DNA from: Pleurotus djamor
Lineage: Eukaryota > Basidiomycota > Agaricomycetes > Agaricales > Pleurotaceae
Direction: 5' to 3'
DNA length: 11,146 nucleotides
NCBI GenBank assembly: GCA_029747585.1
Contig: JAPEVF010001315.1
Span: forward strand, 1-11,146
Made by a program: the position numbers and the translations under genes. Shown here piece after piece: positions 1 through 7,717 of this stretch. The notes under the pieces are model-generated. The model saw only the letters and a program-made list of their open reading frames with translations. It made no database searches and was not told where the DNA came from. How positions within the stretch are numbered: position 1 is the first letter of the stretch; the number at the start of each line of letters is the position of its first letter.

Positions 1-301
1 ACCTAGAGGCTAGGCTACGCCGCTACGTGCTCGTGTGTGAAATTGTGAGCCGGTCCCCGCAGCGTGAAAAAGGTGACCCAGGCTCTTGATTGAGGAGGAC
101 TTTATGTACTCTACATGTCCTAGCTAAGTACACATGTGTCCGTGACAAATGACCATGTGGGTTACGCAGAAAGAAACTAGCGTAGATTTCGGCGAGAGAC
201 ATGATACAAATCTCCGAGGCTTCCATGGAGGAGCCATATTTCGAGGGTGGTCTCCAAGACCCCTTCATACTACCGGGAAAAAGGGTCTTGGAGGCTTCGG
301 G
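1..301. other. 5' flank of the transposase, ends of element not resolved
   Basis: No gene is supported here. The reading frame of the downstream zinc finger stays open leftwards to an ATG at 149, so an N-terminal extension of 51 residues is formally possible; I prefer the ATG at 302 because the zinc-finger motif starts directly after it and the upstream translation shows no family feature. The stretch should contain the promoter and perhaps the left terminal repeat of the transposon, but I found no sequence that is repeated in inverted form beyond 3854. The left end may lie outside the window. A strong hairpin (252-293) lies just before the start and is listed separately. Confidence 0.5.
252..293. 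repeat. Hairpin immediately upstream of the transposase start
   Basis: CTCCAAGACCCCTT (252-265) and AAGGGTCTTGGAG (281-293) are complementary apart from one extra C, with a 15-base loop. The right arm ends 8 bases before the proposed ATG at 302. In RNA it would form a stable stem in the 5' leader; in DNA it could be a subterminal repeat of the transposon. Function is inference. Confidence 0.6.
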
Positions 302-3300
302 ATGTGCTGCCAAAGGTGTTCGGGATCATTCCACAGCCGCGGCCTTGCGGCACACCAGAAGTCTTGTCGACGAGAGAGAGATAAAGAGGTAGAGGCGCGG
401 GAAATGGCTCGCCGGCGTGCTGCCGAAGCTTCGCAATCAACCAACATTGATTTGGCTGCTGAGTCCGTTGAGGCAGAGCCCATCTCCAACCAATTTGGTG
501 TGTTGTACTGATGTTTGATATAATTATCTTCGCTGATACTTTCCAACCAATGTCTTATAAAATTAGATTACCTTGCCCCCTCAGTGTCACCTAATGGCCT
601 GAATCTTGAGGTTACTGGTGAACGGTTTACGGCGCAGATTACCGGTATGTACTCAAATTTAATAAATATAGAACTTTATCTGAAGATACCCGATTCAATT
701 ATAGATGAAATACCGCAGCGTGAACATCAGGTCGATGACATTGCTATCGAATTTCATCCCCATAGTAAGAAAGCACCGAGGCTGTCTTCATTCGAGGATT
801 TCAAGCGTCATACTTCGGATCTCCATGCTGATGCGAGTACCATCCCACCTCACTCTTCACCACAATTACCTTGGAGTCCTTTCCAAACGCGCCTTGACTT
901 TGAGGCTGCCTCCCTCGCTCTTGATGCTGGTCTAAAAGAGGAACATGTCAAGGTGTTAATCGATCTTATGAAGAGGTGTCAAGACGGGGAGAAATTTTCG
1001 CTAAATAGTCCAACTCAAATTAACGAGCTCTGGGATTCGGTATCACATCGTGGACCAGAGGTTGGTGTATACTTGTAAAATCTGTACTTATTATGAAAAT
1101 ATTTACCTGCTATTATAGTTTGTCAACGATGTTATCAAAACAGAGTATGACGGAGAAGTTCTTGAATTCGATTTGTGGTACCGACCTCTTTGGGATTGGA
1201 TTGCAAGCTTGGCCAAAGATCCCAAGCTTGCTCCACACTTTGAGTGGAATTCCCAGCGCTTGTACAAGTTTGACGGTGAAAAGTTTGTCCGGTTTTTTGA
1301 TGAGCCTTGGACTGGTGAGCTTTTATGGGCGATGGAGGTATGTTTCTAAGCAGATCTACTTGTTTCTCTTAATAAATCTGTTTGCTTTTCAGTCAGCGCT
1401 TCCGGAAAATGGCACCCCATTTTTTGTAATGGTTTATGCGGATAAATCCAAGCTTTCAAGCTTTGGGGCCCAGAAAGCCTATCCTGTTATTGCTCGTTGT
1501 GTCAACTTATATTCGGATGTGCGCAACAGCCGTGAGATTGGAAGTGGTGCATGTGTTGGCTGGTTTCCCATTGTACGTGGCCTATAATATTTCTTTTTCT
1601 GACTTGTCTGAATTCACTTTAGGTTGATGAAGACTCAAACGAGTCTGGCAAGCAAAAGTTTATCATTCTAAAGAATCGAATCTGGCATTTGGGGATGGCA
1701 AAGATTTTTGAATCTGTCAAGGATGCATCGTTTCTTGGAAAGTGGTTACAGTGTGGTGATCAAGTTAATCGCCGCTTGTTTCCACTTGATGCATTTCACA
1801 GCCAGGATTATGAGGAAGCGTATGTGGTTTACTTTCTTTTAGATGGGTTGATACTTATATTTGATGCAGATGTGCTATGACTTCAACTCGTGGAACCCGG
1901 GCTACTTTTCCATGCCCTGTATGCCTTGTTCCACGAGATGAACTTGGAAATCACACCTGTTCATTTCCATACCGCACAACCCAGTCTCATCAGCAATTAT
2001 ATCAACGTGCAATGAATGTTCAGACAATTCAAGACCGTGATATATTGCTCAACGAAATCGGTATAAGGCCCGTTGATGTATGTTCCATTCTGAGGCATGT
2101 TATAATATATTACTAATTCCTACTTACTAAGAATTCCTTTTGGCATTTAAATCTCTCTGATCCTTACCGTGCGGTATCATTTGATACTCTTCATACATTT
2201 GACAATGGCCTCTTTCAACATCACCTCTTTGCCCAACTTATTACCAGGGCAGATGCCCAGCCTGGGCGAGGCGCTATAGTCAAGCTTGATGCTCAGTATG
2301 TATTCTATAATTGTTTCAGTCTACTTTCAAGGGTCTTACATGAGAATCAGGATTAAAGCAATCCCACCATGGCGTAATCTACACCATTTTAACCAGGGTG
2401 TTTCATCAATCACATTTAACGATGGCTCAAAGAATTTAAGCATTAGCAAGGTCTGGCCTTTTATTATGCTGTCAGATAAAGACCAAATTACTTATGTTTG
2501 ATTTTTATAGATAATTATCTTTGCTACGTATAATGCTTTTTCTCAACATAGTGACCCCACAGGGTATCTGCTATTACGCTGCCTCCGAGCATATATCAAT
2601 GTCCGCATGTATGCGGGGCTTAGTCTTCATACTGAAGTTACTCTTGAAGGATTACAACAGGCTATTAATCAACTCTCAACACTAATCAAGGTATGTTATA
2701 TGCTTAGTTCAAAACATATTCTACTTTTCTTAGTTTCCTTATTGCAGCTATATGGAGACCAAGCTAATGCGGAAGCAGAGGCTCTTGGGCTTCCTACCAA
2801 GAACTGGAATTTCCCCAAAAATCATCTCTACGTCCATCTTCTCCATGATATTATTTCCAAAGGGGTCACCCTTAATTTCAGCTCTAAACCCAATGAGCAA
2901 ATGCACCGTGATTTCCGCACATTTTATTTCCAAACAAACTTTAAAAACATTGCACCACAAGTTGAGTCTTCTATTGCATTTTCACAACCTCCATACTTAG
3001 TCTGGTTTATAGATTCTATTGAAAGTCCACCGCACATTAATTGCAGCCTATATGTGGCGGGGTTTAGAAGATTACGATGAACTTATGAAGTTGACTACCG
3101 AGGAGGAAGTCGATTCTAATGAAGACTCTCCTTCAACACGCTCCACTATACAGCGCATTGCATATCATTCTCCCCATCTTTCCCTCACAGTTCCTCAACC
3201 CTCATGTTCATTTGATGACCTTGAACATTCGCATCAACAAGGCCTGCATTCCCAGTTCTACCAACGGTTCCGGTTACGCCTCAGTGACTTCCTTTCAAGG

Positions 3301-3854
3301 AATTTACCCCCACAAGATCTTCCACAACGAAGCTACTTTCGTTTCAAACCCCAAGATCAGGTGAGAATCCATACTAAGGATTTGGTTACTTTATTGACTT
3401 GAAATAGATCATTGAACTCCGTTATCTACGAGTTCATTATGAATCTGTTGCAACATTCAAGCAGCAAACCGACCATCTACGATGTAGCCCAAAATTTCAT
3501 GGTCAATCCCGCAATGACTATGTTATTATCAATGCTGAGCAGTCTACTGCAACCATTGCTCCATCTCTGGTTGCAAAACTAATCCTTATGTTTCGATGTC
3601 AAGTGCTAGAGAAGTACTACTATCTTGCACTCATTGATCCATTGGATGCACCAATTGGTCCACGTCGGAATATGGACTCAGATTTGGAGCTTAGACGGCT
3701 TCGAGGAAAATCTCACCGTATTGGTGAATTTATATTTGTTGAATCAATCATCCGTGGTGCTTTGGTGGTAAATGATGCTGATAACCACAATGATTTTTTC
3801 CTAGTTGATACTGTAGACGAGGATATGTTTTTACGTTGCCGACCAACTCTGTAA
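302..3854 (+). CDS. Plavaka-type DNA transposase (13 exons, apparently intact)
   Basis: Predicted exons: 302-497, 585-644, 705-1066, 1119-1337, 1393-1572, 1623-1819, 1870-2077, 2132-2295, 2351-2450, 2511-2690, 2748-2960, 3013-3360, 3408-3854. They total 2874 nt, or 957 aa, and all phases agree. The N-terminus carries a C2HC zinc finger (C3, C6, H18, C22). Family landmarks follow: VDDIAIEFHPHS (95-106), WSPFQTRLDFE (from 142), YRPLWDW (227-233), EPWTGE, YADKSKLSSFG (D296), CGDQVNRRLFP (D385), CPVCLVP (C420, C423), SDPYRAVSFDTLH (483-495), KPNEQMH (E672) and VDEDMFLR near the end. D296, D385 and E672 are candidate catalytic acids of the RNase H-like fold; their assignment is inference. Plavaka elements are cut-and-paste transposons grouped near the CACTA/EnSpm superfamily. 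Most introns have GTATGT-like donors; 2451 (GTCTGG) and 2961 (GTTGAG) are weaker. The exon 3 end could be 1060 instead of 1066. The family call is secure; exact borders are moderately so. Confidence 0.9.
302..3854 (+). mobile_element. Plavaka-type DNA transposon body, termini undefined
   Basis: The transposase gene identifies a class II element. I compared the left flank with the right flank (3855-4540) for terminal inverted repeats and found none I could trust, so only the coding body is given. Hairpins at 252-293 and 4032-4084 bracket the gene and are candidates for subterminal structures. No TET/JBP-like dioxygenase or second transposon gene, as reported for some relatives, lies next to it here. 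Reading-frame integrity suggests recent activity or a young copy. Confidence 0.6.
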
Positions 3855-4031
3855 ATTGTCTCATAAGTATGTATGTAGCATCCATATATTGAGTTCATTG
3901 GTGTCAGAGAAACTTTACAGCAGTTATTACAAGTTCCAGGAATGAACCCTGTCAAATCCTGCCAATCCCACACCAAACACCATGCACCCAGGTTTGTGTA
4001 AGGGCAACTCCAGGAGGGGCTCAGGGGAACT

Positions 4032-4084
4032 CCTAGGTGGAGGGAATCCGAAGAGAAAAGGCTAAGGATTCCCACCCACCTAGG
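4032..4084. repeat. Near-perfect inverted repeat (hairpin) downstream of transposase
   Basis: The left arm CCTAGGTGGAGGGAATCC (4032-4049) pairs with GGATTCCCACCCACCTAGG (4066-4084); they differ by one extra base in the right arm, and the loop is 16 bases. The outer six bases, CCTAGG, are themselves palindromic. The position, about 180 bp after the transposase stop, would suit a subterminal structure or transcript-end hairpin of the element, or a separate foldback element. Confidence 0.7.
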
Positions 4085-4222
4085 GCGGCTCTATATACTA
4101 ACTATGGACAGTAAGTAATAATTATAAGTAAGATGTAAAGTAACATGTGTTCTACAGTACAGCAATGCTGTAGAGTGCACAATAGCACTGAATCCCGACT
4201 GAATGGCATTCGTACGGGATTC

Positions 4223-4274
4223 GACTTGTAACAAACGAAAGAAGAAAAGACTTGTAACAAACGAAAGAAGAAAA
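4223..4274. repeat. Perfect 26-bp tandem duplication in GA-rich DNA
   Basis: The unit at 4223-4248 (beginning GACTTGTAACAAACG) is repeated without change at 4249-4274. It leads into a purine-rich run to about 4318. The likely origin is replication slippage inside the repeat cluster. Confidence 0.85.
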
Positions 4275-4492
4275 GGAAAGTGAGAGAGAGAAAAGAGAGA
4301 AAAGGAAAAGAGTGAGGGATTGGCGAATCCCGAAATGACGAATATAGTGGGGTTCGGGATTCGTCCGGGATTCGACATGTGTACAAATATACAAATATAC
4401 AAGTCCGAAGGGTGGCGAGGTTCGACTGGGGTTCGAGGTTGGCAACTTGTGATGGGCGTAGCTCATGGGGCGTTGTAGATTAAGGAAAGCCC

Positions 4493-4534
4493 TTGCAGGA
4501 GGAGAATAGTATAGGTGTATACTACCTCCTGCAA
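4493..4534. repeat. Long hairpin with one bulge
   Basis: TTGCAGGAGG (4493-4502) pairs with CCTCCTGCAA (4525-4534), and TAGTATA (4507-4513) pairs with TATACTA (4518-4524). The left strand has a 4-base AGAA bulge, and only four bases (4514-4517) are left in the loop. Total pairing is 17 bp. It may be the terminus of a small foldback or MITE-like element; no target-site duplication was identified. Confidence 0.7.
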
Positions 4535-4678
4535 CACTCAGAAGATTGATACGGTCACTTATGGAAGTGGGGTTGGGCGACGAAGGATGGTGATGGGAGC
4601 GTGCGTGGTGCGAATGGCATTTGCACCGGGATTCGGGATTCGACCGGGATTCGTAGCAGCGATGGTGGGCGGGGAGAC

Positions 4679-4734
4679 CTGTAAGGAGGTGGAAACAGAG
4701 GGGCTAGGGGTTGGAATTGAGTGTCTCCTTACAG
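4679..4734. repeat. Short inverted repeat with a nearby diverged direct copy
   Basis: CTGTAAGGAG (4679-4688) and CTCCTTACAG (4725-4734) are perfect inverted repeats 36 bp apart. The right part (GGGGCTAGGGGTTGGAATTG, then AGTGTCTCCTTACA) recurs in diverged form at about 4786-4812 as GGGGCTGGAGTTGAGTG followed by TTATCTTACA. This suggests that a small repeat unit was duplicated. Confidence 0.5.
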
Positions 4735-4884
4735 TTTGAACTAGGATTTGGAGGTCAAGAGAGACCTAGAATAAGGCGGAGATAAGGGGCTGGAGTTGAG
4801 TGTTATCTTACAATCGGTTCCATAAAAGAGGCAGTCTTGGATGGTTCCGTCGAGAAATCCATTTGAGTTATCCGCATAGAGAAG

Positions 4885-5205
4885 TCAAGGAAAGTTGCAA
4901 AAGTAATGGAGAGCAGACGAGTGTGTTAACTTTTCTCTCCCAAACCACACCTCACACAGATCACAGCAAGAACCAGAAGTCGGAGGAAAAGGGACAGGGA
5001 GAGGGGTATAAGGAGTAACAGGGGGTGCGGAGCAAGCACGCAGGGCATTTGAAACCCAATGGAAGCCGCAGGGCGCAGGGGACATGCCAAAAATAAATGA
5101 AATCAGGGCTTGAACAGGCTCGAGTCGCTCGACCAACCACCAATCTACCACAATGCAAGTTGAGTCATCAAAACATGCCCACCACAACCTCCATGATGAG
5201 GTCAA
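4885..5205 (-). other. Open frame of 106 codons, probable repeat-derived sequence
   Basis: On the minus strand, 5205 to 4885 is open with an ATG. The translation is rich in Trp, Cys and Pro (for example WWACFDDS, VDWWLVERLEPVQ, FGMSPAPCGFHWVSNALR). No domain, signal peptide or splice continuation is evident, and no other gene model overlaps it. It reads like an open frame within a dispersed repeat rather than an established gene. I list it because it is the only open frame in this gap with a non-random-looking translation. Confidence 0.2.
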
Positions 5206-5461
5206 GGTGTGTTTACCCGAAAGTGGGCGCTGCTTTAAGATGACCTATCTTAATCTCCTACTTAGTCGAAGTAATTTCGATGTTTCATTATTTATCATGT
5301 CTGTTTCAGATCAACCACCCATCGGCCACAGCCCACACAGAAAACGCGGCCGCAACCCTACCCAGTACCCCAGCAATTNCCCATTAAAGGCCGCATCTAC
5401 GTGTCCATAGAGAGTCACCGTGCGTTGACCTACTCCCCTCAACACTCTTCGTGCCCCCAGC

Positions 5462-7239
5462 ATGCCTATTTCTGCTACTTCGTTCCCACCATTGTCCATG
5501 CCGACGCAACTATCTCCCGCAGCGTCTGTTGCTGCAATGTCCAAGGTGAGCTATGTCATTGATCGTTGCAATCCTATAGTAACCAGGAACTGACACACGT
5601 ATTTTGTTTTTTTCGCTAGGCGCTAGAGGAGGCACAGTTGACCATTGACAGGTTGACGGAGGAGCTCAGTGCCTCGAAGGACGAAGTTGCTGAACTCCGC
5701 GCCCAACTAAAAGGGAAACGAGGACGGACCAAACGCGGCTCGACTCTCGATGAAAACCCCGAAGAACAGGAGAGGGAGAGTATTCGTGACGCCGCCCGCC
5801 GCTTTGTCGTTGAAAACGCACTCTGGCTCCCCTCCGAAAGCTTGGTATCGGTTAAGCCACCCCGCTCGGTGAAGGATTATTATTTGTCAAGTACTACTGG
5901 TAATCGAAAGGAATTATGGGCTACGGCTCTCGCGGTCGAGCTATACGAAGCCATCCCCTCCTCTCTGCATCCTCGCATCCGCTTGAAGACTACTGAGGAC
6001 GATGTAAGTGTATATCTATAATTCTGGTGTTTTTTTTGTCCTTGAAATTTCACTGATTTTTGTTCTCTCACGCAGATTCGGGAGGCGATGAACTCAAAAC
6101 GACAGAACATCATCCACAAAATCAAGGTCGCAGCGCCGACCATACTCAATTTGCCACTTCATGTATTCCAAACACCCGACTCCCTCGACCGTATGCGCCT
6201 CCTCAAGTGGGATCCAAACTCGGCCACATTCGACACCCTCCCGCCCATCCTCTATCCAGCCGATAATGACAAGGCTGTATTTATGAATGAAGCGCTGCCG
6301 AAGGTGCGTTCATTTCAACGGACTCGCATTCTCCAAACGATCATAACCCTTCAACAGATCTATCGCGTTGCTGTTTTCACGGAAGCGGCGCTTTTGGATA
6401 ATACCAAACCACCACCAGCTAACTGTGCGGGGATGAAGTGGGGCATCAAGTCAGTAACCGTAGGTGGGATTGCGCTCGCTGCTACCATTGTAAGTTCATA
6501 AATCATCATTAAATATATATATCTTGACTTCCGAGGGCATTCCGTCTAGGCTACGTTCCTTCTCTCGGGCGATTCACAACTGACGCCCTTGGGCTCCATT
6601 CCGTACGAGCAGAACTTTCACCACTATCGAGCCCTCCTCTATCAAGCCATGAGCACAGGTCCCGGCAGCTATTGGGAATCACTCGAGAAATTCTACATGA
6701 GCCGGGTCTTTTACGACGTTTCTCCGTCCACTACCACCACCACCTCTACCTCCGGGCGCGGATCCATCCCCTCACGCGATCTCGCAACTGCTGAAGACTT
6801 CACTGCGGCCATCCGTGAAGCAGCTGCCTCGATATTGCCCCGTGACACCGACGACAACAACATCACGGCCGTCGACCGCACTAACGCCGAAACGTCTACA
6901 CTGCCTTTTTCTTCCAACCCCCACATCACACCGCCACGAAACGGCACCCAGACAAGGCCTCCCACCATTTCCCCACCTCGATCACCATCCCCTGCACTAT
7001 CGTACATCGAGTACAACACCGCGAGACTTGGATTAGGTGCCGCGCCTCCGCCTGCGCTCGTGAATAACGCATCGGATGGAAATCTCCCCTCCCATGGTGA
7101 CCCCGCGCTCGGAATCAATGAAGGACTCGATCCGACTAACGAAGATGACGCCGATGTGCAATCCCAAGCACCAGTCCGAGGGAAAGGACGAGGCCGTGGA
7201 GGACGCAGGGCGAGGGGACGACGCGCGGCTGGTAAATAG
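5462..7239 (+). CDS. Unrecognised basidiomycete protein: coiled coil, central conserved-looking region, RG-rich tail
   Basis: Predicted exons are 5462-5545, 5620-6003, 6076-6489 and 6550-7239. All three introns (74, 72 and 60 bp) are phase 0 with strong signals (GTGAGC, GTAAGT, GTAAGT donors). The product is 523 aa. The start ATG has A at -3 and opens a short Ser/Pro/Ala leader. Residues 29-58 form a heptad-like coiled coil (LEEAQLTIDRLTEELSASK), followed by a basic patch (KGKRGRTKR, 59-67). Residues 75-330 look folded, with the helix-like RDAARRFVVENALWLP and a hydrophobic stretch at about 280-299 (SVTVGGIALAATIATFLL) that could be a buried helix or a membrane segment. After about 340 it is Ser/Thr/Pro-rich and ends in an Arg/Gly tail (503-523), typical of nucleic-acid-associated disorder. 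I do not recognise the family. The region around LLSGDSQLTPLG and YEQNFHHYRALL resembles lineage-expanded agaricomycete hypothetical proteins, but that is an impression only. Confidence 0.7.
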
Positions 7240-7325
7240 GTCCTTTATCTTCTTTTCATCCCCTCCTTTCTCTCCTCTTTTTCTTCTTCTTCATCTTCAT
7301 TCCCTTACTTTTTCCTATCATCTTC

Positions 7326-7357
7326 CTCCCCACCCTTGCCTCTCCCCACCCTTGCCT
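7326..7357. repeat. Perfect 16-bp tandem duplication
   Basis: CTCCCCACCCTTGCCT occurs twice head to tail (7326-7341, 7342-7357) within the pyrimidine-rich sequence after the hypothetical gene. It is probably a slippage product in the 3' UTR. Confidence 0.85.
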
Positions 7358-7450
7358 GTTTCCCATATCTGCATGCTGTAGGACTCTTTTTTTTGTGTGC
7401 TCCGCTTTTTGTGTAGCCAATATATTTAAACGAGTTCATATTATATTCAA

Positions 7451-7535
7451 GGCACTTTGGTACAACTGTAACTCGTGTCACGAGTTACTATAAGGTTTTC
7501 TCCCAAGGTCTCAAGTTCGATTCAAGCCCCCGCCG
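7451..7535 (+). repeat. tRNA-derived SINE or decayed tRNA with pol III A and B boxes
   Basis: TGGTACAACTG (7458-7468) fits the pol III A-box consensus TRGYNNARNNG, and GTTCGATTC (7515-7523) fits the B-box consensus GWTCRANNC; the spacing of 46 bases is typical. Between them, GTAACTCGTG and CACGAGTTAC (7468-7477, 7479-7488) form a palindrome that can fold as a 5-bp stem with a 7-base loop GTGTCAC. That loop has T at the U33 position and GTC at the anticodon position, as in tRNA-Asp. The acceptor ends pair only as GGC/GCC (7451-7453 with 7532-7534) and the T stem is poorly paired, so a functional tRNA is unlikely. An A tract about 33 bp downstream (7568-7575) fits a SINE tail. ATTCAA flanks the unit on both sides (7445-7450, 7539-7544) and could be a remnant target duplication. 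Confidence 0.4.
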
Positions 7536-7583
7536 AAATTCAAAGTAAGTCATTCATTAGATAAGATTAAAAAAAATGTAACT

Positions 7584-7621
7584 NNGNTAANANATGNNNT
7601 NAGNNTNANANNTNNGATTAN
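7584..7621. other. Block of scattered ambiguous bases
   Basis: Eighteen N calls are interspersed with called bases over 38 positions, directly after the A tract of the SINE-like unit. This is not a scaffold gap. It looks like low-quality or mixed-signal sequence, as expected when reads from different repeat copies or two haplotypes are merged. Nothing functional should be read from it. Confidence 0.9.
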
Positions 7622-7717
7622 AGGCTTTATTCTGCTTTCGAGCTTCGGCGGCTGGATACATATCTCATTTAGCCAGAGGTTGGACCGTCCTGATTTGAGG
7701 GGAGCTTACCTTTCTTT

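Larger units (their letters stand above)
4189..4653. repeat. Cluster of CGGGATTCG words in both orientations
   Basis: Exact CGGGATTCG occurs on the plus strand at 4215, 4355, 4366, 4627, 4634 (overlapping) and 4645, and on the minus strand at 4324-4332. A one-mismatch inverted copy lies at 4189-4197. Two of the clusters share a longer context: GAATGGCATT followed a few bases later by CGGGATTCGAC or a close variant, at 4201-4225 and 4612-4644. This makes the segment a diverged repeat about 410 bp apart rather than chance word enrichment. Confidence 0.65.
3855..5461. other. Gene-poor, repeat-rich intergenic region
   Basis: No open frame in these 1.6 kb shows a recognisable motif or a consistent exon pattern. 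The region holds hairpins (4032-4084, 4493-4534, 4679-4734), at least seven exact copies of CGGGATTCG in both orientations (4215-4653), a 26-bp tandem duplication (4223-4274), GA-rich DNA (about 4237-4318) and a 106-codon minus-strand open frame (4885-5205) of uncertain meaning. It looks like nested remnants of small non-coding elements between the transposon and the next gene. One ambiguous base is at 5379. Confidence 0.6.
7240..7717. other. Convergent intergenic region: CT-rich tract, SINE-like unit, ambiguous bases
   Basis: This region lies between the stop of the plus-strand hypothetical gene and the preferred stop of pab2 on the minus strand, so it must hold both 3' ends. From 7240 to about 7360 the plus strand is almost purely pyrimidine, including a perfect 16-bp tandem duplication (7326-7341 and 7342-7357). 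A tRNA/SINE-like unit (7451-7535), an A8 tract (7568-7575) and 18 scattered N calls (7584-7621) follow. No clear AATAAA signal was seen for either gene. Confidence 0.6.

Noticed and set aside
4091..4466. Three overlapping minus-strand open frames of 94-104 codons
   Set aside because: They arise from the purine-rich plus strand, translate to low-complexity Ser/Leu/Phe runs in several frames at once and contain the 26-bp tandem repeat.
1..4540. Terminal inverted repeats and target-site duplication for the Plavaka element
   Set aside because: Comparing the left flank with the reverse complement of the right flank by eye gave only matches of a few bases; the left end may be outside the window.
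5080..5160. Pol III B-box match (GTTCAAGCC) on the minus strand near 5107-5115
   Set aside because: No A box at a suitable distance and no cloverleaf; a 9-base degenerate consensus occurs by chance.
5153..5410. Plus-strand open frame of 85 codons before the hypothetical gene
   Set aside because: It contains an ambiguous base, no family motif and no in-frame splice to the next exon; the ATG at 5462 gives a complete model without it.
6711..7118. Minus-strand open frame of 135 codons
   Set aside because: It is antisense to the Ser/Thr/Pro-rich last exon of the hypothetical gene and mirrors its codon pattern; no independent evidence.
7451..7535. Functional tRNA-Asp gene
   Set aside because: Only three acceptor base pairs form, the T stem has two of five pairs and the variable region is too long for tRNA-Asp.
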